A stretch of 40,724 nucleotides of DNA from the NCBI GenBank assembly GCA_023429375.1, contig JAEYVY010000004.1:1-40724 (forward strand), read 5' to 3'. The position numbers and the translations under genes are program-made. The notes beneath the pieces are model-generated. The model was not told where the DNA came from and did not search any database. It was given only the letters and a program-made list of their open reading frames with translations. Positions 1 to 8,026 of the stretch are shown in pieces; within the stretch, counting starts at the first letter, position 1, and every line of letters begins with the position of its first letter. The stretch comes from Bacteroidota bacterium. Its GTDB lineage: Bacteria; Bacteroidota; Bacteroidia; Bacteroidales; Tannerellaceae.

Positions 1-45
1 GTTAAAGAAACTGAAAAAATGTTAGCAAGAGAGGCTAGCTTATAA
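1..45 (+). CDS. C-terminal tail of an open frame entering from the left (partial)
   Basis: Frame 1 is open from the first base for 14 codons and ends with TAA at 43-45; frame 3 stops immediately and frame 2 after seven codons. The tail reads VKETEKMLAREASL. This is too short to assign a family. The direct repeats that follow at 79-114 resemble the multiple-repeat end of an IS21-type insertion sequence, so the tail might belong to an istB-like helper ATPase, but that is inference from context only. Confidence 0.35.
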   Translation, partial: VKETEKMLAREASL

Positions 46-78
46 TCATTTTGCGTTCTTTGAAAATCACTCTAAAGT

Positions 79-114
79 GGTATACTTTTCAAGTCCATTC
101 CGGTATACTTTTCA
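79..114. repeat. 13-bp direct repeat pair, possible IS21-type end
   Basis: GGTATACTTTTCA occurs at 79-91 and again at 102-114, a 23-bp period with an 11-bp spacer. Closely spaced direct repeats near the end are known of IS21-family elements, whose ends carry multiple transposase-binding repeats. The matching opposite end would lie outside the window, so this cannot be confirmed here. Confidence 0.4.
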
Positions 115-165
115 TTTATTATATACATTCAAAGGTAAAATATTTACTTGAAAAAACAACTCTTC

Positions 166-186
166 CGTGTCCGCAACGTGTCCGCA
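166..186. repeat. short tandem direct repeat
   Basis: CGTGTCCGCA is present at 166-175 and again at 177-186 (period 11 bp). No function is evident. It lies in the stretch 46-403, which otherwise shows no convincing gene. Confidence 0.4.
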
Positions 187-329
187 TTTTCGTAAAAGTA
201 CTCAAATGGCATCCAAACACAATCAATCAAAAACGAATAGTTACACCTGTATATCAAAAGATTACACTTCGTTTCCGATTTAATTTATTTGCGCCGTTTT
301 GGGCTTGTCAAAACCGACTCTGGGTACGA

Positions 330-367
330 AAAAAGGACAAAGTTGATTTATTCACTTTGTCCTTTTT
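330..367. terminator. strong, probably bidirectional rho-independent terminator
   Basis: A 14-bp perfect stem AAAAAGGACAAAGT (330-343) pairs with ACTTTGTCCTTTTT (354-367) across a 10-nt loop. The A-run on the left and T-run on the right allow termination on either strand. On the plus strand it would end transcription entering from the left; on the minus strand it lies just beyond the stop of the small frame at 404-598. Confidence 0.75.
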
Positions 368-403
368 GCTTTTACCTACCCCCAAATTATGGGATTGATC
401 CAT

Positions 404-598
404 TTAAAGTTCATATTCTCTAATAAAAAATGTAGGACTATGATCATTTTCCTCATTAAGTGTTATTGACTCCCATTCTTCTTCCGTGCTCCCAAAGAAC
501 TCATGCTCACAGTATCCTCCATAACATGTTTCGGAATCAAAAAATATTAAGCATAGCAATAACCGAAAGAGGGTAAAGAAAATAACCATCAATATCAT
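404..598 (-). CDS. possible small hypothetical protein (64 aa)
   Basis: An open frame of 64 codons on the minus strand. The product starts with a hydrophobic stretch (residues 2-20) that could be a signal sequence or membrane anchor, followed by an acidic, Cys- and Glu-rich tail (CYGGYC, then several EE pairs). It is not recognised. Against it: no ribosome binding site or TAnnTTTG box is visible upstream, and it lies in an AT-rich gene-poor flank. In favour: the terminator at 330-367 follows its stop. Treated as doubtful. Confidence 0.25.
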   Translation of the reverse strand: MILMVIFFTLFRLLLCLIFFDSETCYGGYCEHEFFGSTEEEWESITLNEENDHSPTFFIREYEL

Positions 599-1167
599 AT
601 GCTAAACTTATAATATCATCTGTGCCATTATAACAATTCTATCCTCCTCACTATAAATTAGAGAATAGAAATACACTGAATAAAAATATTACCCTCTCCG
701 CTGACTAAAAATCACGGTAAAAAAATCCATATTTTCTTCTGCTAAAAAAGCATTTATCCCGATGTTATTTTTATTTCTACACACCTTGATTTTCTTTGCC
801 TTGAGGATTATCAAAAATCATCCCGATCGTTTTAAAAAAACACCTCGATGATTTTTTAAAATGATCGAGATGCTTTTTAAAAATCTTCGGGATGTTTTTC
901 GACCATCATATTTATGTTGATTTTCATACATTTTTATTTTCAAAATGACATCGTGATGACTTTTAAAAAAACAGGCTCAAAAATTGAGTTTTCCATCTAA
1001 TTCGCAATAATTTGAACTTTAGCCACTTGTTTAACTATTGTCTTTGTGCCAGTTTAATCTTTTTCATATAACGCTAAACGATGTGAATCATAGTCTAGAT
1101 GAAACTTCTAAGCAAAAGAACTATTTGATTTCTGCTCTAATACTATCTATTACGCAAGAAAAGTTGT
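599..1167. other. AT-rich intergenic stretch without a gene
   Basis: Nothing coding was found in either strand between the small minus-strand frame and the rex promoter. The stretch holds a palindromic repeat cluster (listed separately) and is otherwise AT-rich. No clear Rex operator (TTGTGAAA-type inverted repeat) was seen. Confidence 0.6.
812..963. repeat. nested palindromic repeat cluster
   Basis: Several variants of one theme alternate in orientation and are separated by A/T runs: ATCATCCCGATC (817-828), CACCTCGATGAT (841-852), ATGATCGAGATG (861-872), ATCTTCGGGATG (883-894) and a diverged ACATCGTGATGAC (948-960). CACCTCGATGAT pairs with ATGATCGAGATG with one G/T-compatible change, and CATCCCGA (819-826) pairs perfectly with TCGGGATG (887-894), so 819-894 can fold as a hairpin inside a hairpin. 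This resembles a REP/BIME-like intergenic repeat; copies elsewhere cannot be checked here. Confidence 0.6.
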
Positions 1168-1175
1168 TACCTTTG
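1168..1175 (+). promoter_or_regulatory. -7 box of the rex promoter
   Basis: TACCTTTG matches the Bacteroidota -7 consensus TAnnTTTG, 37 bp before the rex start. No good -33 TTTG was found at the usual 19-21 bp spacing. Confidence 0.55.
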
Positions 1176-1212
1176 CAATAAAATCATGACATTAAATAGC
1201 TGAGATAGAACG

Positions 1213-1863
1213 ATGGCTGACTTTTTTGCAAAAGAGGAATTTAAAATACCGGAGCCCACGCTCAGGCGGCTCCCGTGGTATCTCGCGTTTGTAAAATTGC
1301 TTAGAGGTAAAGGTGAGGCATTTGTATCATCTACACAAATCGCTAAGGAAATCAGTGTTGATGCTAGTCAAGTAGCTAAAGATCTTTCTTTCGTAAATGT
1401 ATCCGGAAAGACTCGTGTAGGATATGAAATTGACACGCTAATCAATGTTTTGGAAAAATTCCTCGGCTTCACTGCTCAACATAAAGCCTTCCTGTTTGGC
1501 GTAGGTAGCTTAGGGGGTGCCTTATTGCAGGACTCAGGACTCAGACAATACGGACTGGAAATTGTTGCCGGATTCGATATCCGAAAAGATATGGCCGGGA
1601 AAAAGATTAACGGTATACCGGTCTACCATATCAGCGACTTCCCCAAAATGCAAAAAGAACTCGGTGTAATTATCGGTGTCATAACTGTTCCGGTCGAAAA
1701 AGCACAAGAAGTGACCGAGCAAATGATTGCTGGAGGAATCAAAGCATTATGGAATTTTACTCCGTTCCGGATTCGTGTGCCGGAAGGCATTGTTGTACAA
1801 AACACATCGATGTACGCCCATCTGGCCGTTATGTTTAACCGGCTGAACTCAATCGAACATTAA
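1213..1863 (+). CDS. rex: redox-sensing transcriptional repressor Rex
   Basis: Rex is a cytoplasmic homodimeric repressor that senses NADH/NAD+ and controls fermentative and anaerobic respiratory genes. The 216-residue length is normal. Residues 1-85 form the winged-helix DNA-binding domain (SSTQIAKEISVDASQVAKDL holds the recognition helices). A Rossmann NAD(H)-binding domain follows with the glycine motif GVGSLGG at residues 96-102, and a C-terminal helix (NTSMYAHLAVMFNRL) fits the domain-swapped helix of the family. ATG at 1213 is the first in-frame ATG after the -7 box. The gene is followed after 5 bp by a FAH-family gene, suggesting co-transcription; any direct functional link between the two is unknown. 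Confidence 0.95.
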   Translation: MADFFAKEEFKIPEPTLRRLPWYLAFVKLLRGKGEAFVSSTQIAKEISVDASQVAKDLSFVNVSGKTRVGYEIDTLINVLEKFLGFTAQHKAFLFGVGSLGGALLQDSGLRQYGLEIVAGFDIRKDMAGKKINGIPVYHISDFPKMQKELGVIIGVITVPVEKAQEVTEQMIAGGIKALWNFTPFRIRVPEGIVVQNTSMYAHLAVMFNRLNSIEH

Positions 1864-1868
1864 ATAAA

Positions 1869-2483
1869 ATGAAGATTATTGCGGTAGGAATGAATTATGA
1901 AGCTCACAATAAAGAGCTTAATCATTCGTTAGAATTAGCAGAACCGACTATTTTTATGAAATCGGATTCGTCGCTATTGAAAGAAGGGAAACCTTTCTTC
2001 ATCCCTGACTTTTCGTCAGAGATTCATTACGAGACAGAAATCGTCATAAGAATAAACAGGTTAGGGAAAAATATTGCCGAACGTTTTGCACATCGTTACT
2101 ACGATGAGGTCACTGTTGGAATTGATTTTACAGCTCGCGACCTGCAAACAAAACTACGTTCGCAAGGATTACCCTGGGAGTTAAGTAAAGCGTTCGATAA
2201 TTCAGCGGCAACAGGCACATTCATCCCGCTCGCAGAGGTCGGAGATATCAATAATATCCCTTTCCATCTGGAGATTAACGGTAAGAAAGTGCAAGAGGGA
2301 AATACGGCAAACATGCTATTTAACGTCGACAAGATTATTGCCTATGTCAGTCGTTTTTTCACCCTCAAAATAGGAGACCTGATATATACCGGTACACCGG
2401 TAGGAGTTGGAGAGGTTCATATCAATGACCATCTGCAGGGATATATTGGCGATCGTAAGCTGCTGGACTTTTATGTACGGTAG
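1869..2483 (+). CDS. fumarylacetoacetate hydrolase (FAH) family protein
   Basis: Short single-domain member (204 aa) of the FAH superfamily, metal-dependent enzymes that hydrolyse, decarboxylate or hydrate beta-diketo and 2-oxo acids. Visible family features are the acidic metal-ligand motif HYETEIVI (about residues 56-63), the GIDFTARDLQ segment with the third acidic ligand, the K-x-FDNSA region, and the late IYTGTPVGVGEV loop. It is of the YcgM/FAHD1 (oxaloacetate decarboxylase or acylpyruvase-like) size rather than a full-length fumarylacetoacetase. Substrate cannot be told from sequence. It lies 5 bp after rex and 15 bp before porU. Confidence 0.85.
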   Translation: MKIIAVGMNYEAHNKELNHSLELAEPTIFMKSDSSLLKEGKPFFIPDFSSEIHYETEIVIRINRLGKNIAERFAHRYYDEVTVGIDFTARDLQTKLRSQGLPWELSKAFDNSAATGTFIPLAEVGDINNIPFHLEINGKKVQEGNTANMLFNVDKIIAYVSRFFTLKIGDLIYTGTPVGVGEVHINDHLQGYIGDRKLLDFYVR

Positions 2484-2498
2484 TTAGTTCATAGCATT

Positions 2499-5400
2499 AT
2501 GTTGAGATTCATCTTTCTGTTCTTTGTTTTAAACCTTTGGTCATCTTCTGCCATCTGGGGAAGCAGTAGTCGTTATGCACAGAACTCAGTCTTAGCCGAA
2601 GGTCGCTGGGTGAAGATAAAGGTAAATGAAACAGGCATTTATAAGCTGACCTCTGCCGATTTAAAGAAAATGGGCTTTTCGAACATCAATAAAGTGAGTG
2701 TGTTCGGTTATGGCGGATATATGCTGAACGAAGATTTCTCAGCCAAGGATTATATAGACGATTTACCTGAAGTGGCCACCTGGAAAGGGAATGGCGATTT
2801 CATCCTTTTCTATGCCAAAGGTACCGTCCGATGGAAGTACGACAAGGAAAAAGGATTCATTCACGAGCGCAACCCCTACTCCACATCCGGCTATTATTTC
2901 CTGCGTGAGACAGACTCCCCGCTCCGCATGAATACGCGTGAAAATATCACAGATGCCGCGGCACAAAGAATCACCACTTTCGATGATTACATCCTCCATG
3001 AAAAGGAGTTGGCTTCCGTTTATAACTCCGGACGTGATTTGTTTGGCGAGTCATTTGAATCCAAGCGTACACTTGATACGACTTACCAGATTCCGGGAAT
3101 AACGAATGATCCGGGAAAAATAGCCTTCCGCTTTATCGCAAAAGCAAAGAGTTCAGAAGGGGTTGTCCGGTTTTCCATAAACGACGAACTTCAATTAACA
3201 GGCCGATTTCTTCCAAACAGCGATCCCTACACAGCAGCTACAGAAAGAAATATAGCCGGCCTTGTCTGGGAAGGAGCAAAAAATGAGGCGACAAAAATCA
3301 ATATCACCTATAGTGGCAGTTCGACCGATGAAAACGTGCGTTTGGACTACTTCACCCTGCAGATAAAAAGGCAACTTCGTCCTTACAAACCGGTTGTCCT
3401 GTTCCGCTCAGCCAGCTCTGGCTCGTCAAATTCCCGTTTCGTTATTCAGGACGGAAGAGCAGATATGCTCGTTTTTGATGTAACCGATAATGAACGCCCT
3501 CAAGTCGTGGAAACTTCACTTAACGGTTCTGAGCTCTCCTTCTTAGAAAAGGCGCAAGGAATGAGAGAATATGCCTTAGTTCAACCGAATGCCGCCCTCC
3601 CCTCACCTGAAGTGGTAGGTGAAGTTGCACCGCAAAACCTGCATAGCTTACCGCAAGCAGATTATATTATCATTGCCCCTAAAGCGTTTACGTTGGAAGC
3701 CAAACGACTGGCTGAAGAACACAACAAGCGTAACGGATTGACCGTGCATGTGGTTGAACCGGAGGCAATCTACAATGAGTTTTCAAGCGGCACACCCGAT
3801 GCAACGGCATATAGGCGCTTTATGAAGATGTTTTATGACCGTGCCTCATCCTCAGCAGATGCTCCCAAATACCTCTTGCTTTTCGGGGATGGTTCTTATG
3901 ACAACCGCCAACTCACCTCGGCCTGGAGATCGGTGGATATGAGCAACTTCCTATTGACATTCCAATCTCATAATTCCTTGTTTACAAGCAGTGATTCGGG
4001 TTCATATATCACGGACGACTATTTTGGCTACTTAGAGGATACTGAAGGAAGCGACATCGCAGGTGCATCCGTCGATATCGGTATCGGCCGATTCCCTGTC
4101 AGGACCTCTATCCAGGCAAAAAATGCCGTCGACAAGGTTATTGCCTATATGGATAATAAGCAATATGGTCCGTGGAAGAATACGGTTACATTTTTAGCCG
4201 ATGACGGCAACCAACAGGAAAAGCCCACTCCGTTTTTGAAAATACATATGGAGCAGGCAGACAAGTTGGCCGAACAGATTCTTGCCAAGCGTCCGGACAT
4301 TATGGCGAAAAAACTTTATTTCGATGCCCATAAGAAAGATAATTCAAACGGTGGATTCGCTACTTATCCAACTATTCGTTCCGGATTGATGCAACAGCTA
4401 AAGGAAGGAACTCTTGTCCTTAACTATACCGGACACGGTAGCAAAGATGCGTTGAGCGACGAAAAGATTCTTATCCAAGCAGACATCAACCAATTTTCAT
4501 ATACCAACCTACCGGTTTGGATTACGGCTACTTGTGATTTTACACCATTCGACGACTTGCTTACATCTGCCGGCGAAGACGTGTTTTTGAATGCTAAAAG
4601 CGGGGGAATTGCCCTCTTCACTACCACGCGTGTAGCTTATGCTGAAAGCAACTTCAATATCAACAGCTACCTGATTGATGCCTTGTTTGCACAAACAAAT
4701 GGAGTCAATCCAACTTTAGGCGATGCCATCAAGCAAACGAAAGTACGTTTAGGCAGACGACATCAAAAACTGAACTTTACCTTGATTGGTGATCCTGCCC
4801 TACGATTGCAATCGCCTACGGCAAGTATCCGACTGACTGAGATAAACGGCAAACCTGTAACCGATGAGCCGATCACGATTAGTGCTTTGCAAAAAGTGAC
4901 AATAAAGGGATATGTAACCGACAACAACGGAAATATCGACTCCGAATTTAACGGCGAGATTAACCCGACTATATTTGATAGTCAGGCTAACATTACCACC
5001 TTGGATAATAACAAAACAGGCTCGACATTCCGCTTTACCGATTATCCCAATAAACTGTTTATGGGCAATGAAACAGTGAAAAATGGAGAATTTGAATTCA
5101 CCTTTACAGTTCCTATCGACATCTCTTATACGGGACTGTCCGGTAAAATGAGCCTTTATGCATACAGCCCTGCTACCGGCAAAGAAGCCAGAGGTTCGTT
5201 CTCAAATTACAAGGTATGGGGAACTGACGGTAAAATCGAGGATAAAGAAGGTCCGGAGATCCGTATGCTTTATCTGAATGATTCGACTTTTTTGGATGGT
5301 GGACAAGTCAATTCCACCCCTTTACTGGCCGTTAGAATATGGGATCAAACAGGTGTAAATATTACCGGAAGCAGTATCGGTCACGATATCACGCTGGTCG

Positions 5401-5909
5401 TCGACGGTATGTCGTCACGCACCTATAACTTGAATTCATATTATAAGTCCATTTCCGGATCAGACGGTGAAGGCCTATTGTATTTCTCTATTCCTGAATT
5501 AACGGTGGGCACACATACCGCAGAGCTAAAAGTTTGGGATGTATTGAATAATGCATCAGACACCACATTTACGTTTGAGGTTGTGGAAGGGCTTACCCCA
5601 AAACTATATGAGCTCACTGCTTCTCCTTCACCTGCCCGAGAATCGGTTACTTTCTACCTTTATCACAACCGTCCGGAGTCTAACGTAAAAGTAGACATCT
5701 TGGTTTATGATATGATGGGTAGACTGCAATGGAGAGGGCAAGGACAAGGCACTTCAAGCTTTGGTACTCCGCTTACTGTAGAGTGGAATCTGCAAAACGG
5801 AAACGGGTCACGCTTACGTCCGGGCATCTATATCTACCGGGCTGCAATCAGCACAAAAAACTCTAAAGAGGCAACCGATGCGAAGAAATTAATAATTTTG
5901 GCACAATAA
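2499..5909 (+). CDS. porU: type IX secretion system sortase PorU
   Basis: PorU is the cell-surface cysteine protease of the type IX secretion system that removes the C-terminal domain of cargo proteins and attaches them to A-LPS. The 1136-residue protein has an N-terminal signal peptide (about residues 1-20), beta-rich N-terminal regions, and a gingipain-like peptidase C25 domain whose catalytic pair is visible: His646 in NYTGHGSKD and Cys679 in WITATCDF. Ig-like beta domains follow, and the last ~90 residues look like a type A T9SS C-terminal domain (DILVYDMMGRL then LRPGIYIYRA). In Porphyromonas gingivalis PorU works with PorV, whose gene is next here (55 bp downstream), supporting the call. 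Confidence 0.93.
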   Translation: MLRFIFLFFVLNLWSSSAIWGSSSRYAQNSVLAEGRWVKIKVNETGIYKLTSADLKKMGFSNINKVSVFGYGGYMLNEDFSAKDYIDDLPEVATWKGNGDFILFYAKGTVRWKYDKEKGFIHERNPYSTSGYYFLRETDSPLRMNTRENITDAAAQRITTFDDYILHEKELASVYNSGRDLFGESFESKRTLDTTYQIPGITNDPGKIAFRFIAKAKSSEGVVRFSINDELQLTGRFLPNSDPYTAATERNIAGLVWEGAKNEATKINITYSGSSTDENVRLDYFTLQIKRQLRPYKPVVLFRSASSGSSNSRFVIQDGRADMLVFDVTDNERPQVVETSLNGSELSFLEKAQGMREYALVQPNAALPSPEVVGEVAPQNLHSLPQADYIIIAPKAFTLEAKRLAEEHNKRNGLTVHVVEPEAIYNEFSSGTPDATAYRRFMKMFYDRASSSADAPKYLLLFGDGSYDNRQLTSAWRSVDMSNFLLTFQSHNSLFTSSDSGSYITDDYFGYLEDTEGSDIAGASVDIGIGRFPVRTSIQAKNAVDKVIAYMDNKQYGPWKNTVTFLADDGNQQEKPTPFLKIHMEQADKLAEQILAKRPDIMAKKLYFDAHKKDNSNGGFATYPTIRSGLMQQLKEGTLVLNYTGHGSKDALSDEKILIQADINQFSYTNLPVWITATCDFTPFDDLLTSAGEDVFLNAKSGGIALFTTTRVAYAESNFNINSYLIDALFAQTNGVNPTLGDAIKQTKVRLGRRHQKLNFTLIGDPALRLQSPTASIRLTEINGKPVTDEPITISALQKVTIKGYVTDNNGNIDSEFNGEINPTIFDSQANITTLDNNKTGSTFRFTDYPNKLFMGNETVKNGEFEFTFTVPIDISYTGLSGKMSLYAYSPATGKEARGSFSNYKVWGTDGKIEDKEGPEIRMLYLNDSTFLDGGQVNSTPLLAVRIWDQTGVNITGSSIGHDITLVVDGMSSRTYNLNSYYKSISGSDGEGLLYFSIPELTVGTHTAELKVWDVLNNASDTTFTFEVVEGLTPKLYELTASPSPARESVTFYLYHNRPESNVKVDILVYDMMGRLQWRGQGQGTSSFGTPLTVEWNLQNGNGSRLRPGIYIYRAAISTKNSKEATDAKKLIILAQ

Positions 5910-5964
5910 GCCGGATAAAAAAGAGTTTAAGTAATTAGTTCTTAATGTTTATAGTAAAGAAAAT

Positions 5965-7167
5965 ATGATTAGAGGTAACAGATTAATCCTGTCATTCGTT
6001 ATTGCCATCCTGACGCTATCAGTGACAGAAAACACCTATGCACAAGGTGCAAATGAAAAAAACGACTTCGCACCGATCAATACGGCAGTACCTTCTCTTT
6101 CCATTGCTCCTGACGCACGTGGAGGTTCCATGGGTGATAACGGTGTTTCCACCTTGCCTGACGAAAACTCACAATATTGGAATCCGGCTAAATATGCCTT
6201 TATGACGAACAAAGCCGGCGTTTCTGTATCCTATACGCCTTGGTTAAGAAAATTAGTCAACGATGTGGCTCTAGCCAACATCAGTGGTTATTATAAAATT
6301 GGTGACAGTGACATGCAAGCCATTGGCACTTCGCTGCGTTACTTTTCATTAGGAGACGTGCCCATCACAAGCTATGAGAACGGCAATGAGCCTTCCTACT
6401 ATATCAACCCTTACGAAATGGCATTCGACCTGAGTTATAGCCGTAAACTTTCCGAAAGCTATTCTATGGCTGTGGCCTTACGTTATATTCGTTCGGATAT
6501 GGGTATGCAGGATACAGAAGAGAGAGTTCCCGGAAATGCTTTTGCTGCTGACGTTGCCGGTTATCTGGAGAAATATGTTTATGTAGGAAATGCAGAAGCT
6601 TTATGGAGTTTAGGCTTTAACGTCTCAAATATAGGAACCAAGATTTCATATGACGGAGGAACAACAAACGAATTTATTCCTACCACATTACGTCTGGGTA
6701 CCGGATTGCTCTATCCCTTGGATGAATTCAATCGCATTGGCTTCTATGTGGATTTCAGCAAATACCTGGTGCCCACTTTACCCAAAAACCAAGGAACAAC
6801 ACAAGAAGAAATTGACTACTACGATCAGTTAAAAGCTGACTATAATTCCATGTCCGGTATCAAAGGTATTTTCCACTCATTCAGCGATGCTCCGGGTGGA
6901 TTCAGCGAGGAGCTGCAAGAGATCAACATCTCCTTTGGTGCTGAATATAGTTACAACGAGCAGTTCTTTATTCGCGGTGGATATTACTATGAAAATCCGA
7001 ATAAAGGGAACCGTCAGTATTTCTCATTGGGAACAGGTTTTCGCATGAGCGTATTCCAAGTAGATGCAGCTTATCTGATCAGCACCGTGCCACGTAACCC
7101 GCTTGATCAGACGCTTCGTTTCTCCCTTACATTCGACATGGATGGTCTTAAGAATCTGATCAGATAA
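5965..7167 (+). CDS. porV: type IX secretion system outer-membrane protein PorV
   Basis: PorV (LptO) is a 14-strand outer-membrane beta-barrel that takes cargo from the SprA translocon and delivers it to PorU. The 400-residue product has a signal peptide (residues 1-26, ending TYAQ), the family opening NTAVPSLSIAPDARGGSMGD and the pattern LPDENSQYWNPAKYAF, alternating aromatic beta-strands throughout, and a C-terminal strand ending in an amphipathic barrel pattern (LRFSLTFDMDGL). Its position immediately after porU is the usual partner arrangement in Bacteroidales. Confidence 0.93.
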   Translation: MIRGNRLILSFVIAILTLSVTENTYAQGANEKNDFAPINTAVPSLSIAPDARGGSMGDNGVSTLPDENSQYWNPAKYAFMTNKAGVSVSYTPWLRKLVNDVALANISGYYKIGDSDMQAIGTSLRYFSLGDVPITSYENGNEPSYYINPYEMAFDLSYSRKLSESYSMAVALRYIRSDMGMQDTEERVPGNAFAADVAGYLEKYVYVGNAEALWSLGFNVSNIGTKISYDGGTTNEFIPTTLRLGTGLLYPLDEFNRIGFYVDFSKYLVPTLPKNQGTTQEEIDYYDQLKADYNSMSGIKGIFHSFSDAPGGFSEELQEINISFGAEYSYNEQFFIRGGYYYENPNKGNRQYFSLGTGFRMSVFQVDAAYLISTVPRNPLDQTLRFSLTFDMDGLKNLIR

Positions 7168-7175
7168 CAAAAAAG

Positions 7176-7658
7176 ATGATGAAGATTAGAGTTGGATTTG
7201 GATTTGATGTACATGCGCTCAAGGAAGGGCGTGACCTTTGGTTGGGGGGAATAAAAATCCCTCATACAACCGGTTTATTAGGACATAGTGATGCGGATGT
7301 GTTGATTCATGCCATCTGCGATGCGTTGTTGGGGGCTGCCAATCTTCGTGATATTGGTTACCATTTCCCTGATACAGCCGGTGAATACAAAGACATCGAT
7401 AGCAAAATATTATTACGGGATACGATGAAATTGATTCGTGAGAAAGGGTATGAGTTCGGTAATCTGGACGCTACGATTGCGGCCGAACGTCCGAAGTTAA
7501 ACCCGCATATCCCTGCCATGAAGGAATGTCTTGCTAAAGTGATGAACGTGAGTGAAGAAGATATTTCGATCAAGGCCAGCACGACAGAAAAACTCGGTTT
7601 CACCGGACGTGAAGAAGGTATGGCGGCCTATGTAACCGTCTTGATCAGTAAAGCATAA
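7176..7658 (+). CDS. ispF: 2-C-methyl-D-erythritol 2,4-cyclodiphosphate synthase
   Basis: IspF catalyses cyclisation of CDP-methylerythritol 2-phosphate to the 2,4-cyclodiphosphate with release of CMP, in the non-mevalonate isoprenoid pathway. The 160-residue length is standard. The signature GFGFDVH with metal ligands D11 and H13 is at the start, followed by GHSDADVLIHAICDALLGA (third metal-binding His) and the C-terminal KASTTEKLGFTGREEG motif. It begins 8 bp after porV, so it is probably in the same transcript. A second ATG one codon in (MKIRVG) is an equally good start. Confidence 0.96.
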   Translation: MMKIRVGFGFDVHALKEGRDLWLGGIKIPHTTGLLGHSDADVLIHAICDALLGAANLRDIGYHFPDTAGEYKDIDSKILLRDTMKLIREKGYEFGNLDATIAAERPKLNPHIPAMKECLAKVMNVSEEDISIKASTTEKLGFTGREEGMAAYVTVLISKA

Positions 7659-7675
7659 AACAGACATTTTCAGAC

Positions 7676-8020
7676 ATGAAAGATAACGACTGGAAAAGCC
7701 GGCTTGGTGTAATGTATTCGACCAATCCGGATTTTCAATATAACACAGGAGAAGAGGAAGAGCCGGATACGCTTCCTGCAGAAAAACAACTCTTGCGCAT
7801 TTCATTAGACAAACGAAACAGAGGTGGCAAAATGGTCACACTCATAACCGGTTTCACCGGAAAGACCGATGATCTATCCGCCCTTGGCAAATTACTAAAG
7901 GTAAAATGCGGTGTGGGTGGCTCGGCAAAGGACGGTGAAATCATCATCCAAGGAGATTTCCGGAAAAAAATTCTCGAAATACTACAGAAAGAAGGATATA
8001 CTAAAAGTCGCATAATTTGA
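7676..8020 (+). CDS. SUI1/YciH-type translation initiation factor-like protein
   Basis: A 114-residue protein of the eIF1/SUI1 fold. The C-terminal half carries the family core: VTLITGFTGKTDDLSALGKLLKVKCGVGGSAKDGEIIIQGD, then a helix ending KILEILQKEGY. The N-terminal ~45 residues are a charged extension common in Bacteroidota homologues. In E. coli, YciH is a non-essential discriminator against wrong initiation complexes; its role here is unproven. The gene lies 17 bp after ispF and 6 bp before the helicase gene. Confidence 0.88.
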   Translation: MKDNDWKSRLGVMYSTNPDFQYNTGEEEEPDTLPAEKQLLRISLDKRNRGGKMVTLITGFTGKTDDLSALGKLLKVKCGVGGSAKDGEIIIQGDFRKKILEILQKEGYTKSRII

Positions 8021-8026
8021 TGCATC

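Noticed and set aside
51..398. 115-codon open frame on the plus strand
   Set aside because: It runs across the direct repeats and the terminator stem at 330-367, starts at a non-ATG codon, has no ribosome site, and its product has no recognisable fold or composition.
812..963. CRISPR-like array
   Set aside because: Units are too short, vary in sequence and alternate in direction, with no unique spacers of constant length; no cas genes nearby.
1020..1167. Rex operator upstream of rex
   Set aside because: TTG-rich stretches are present but no convincing inverted repeat of the TTGTGAA type was found.
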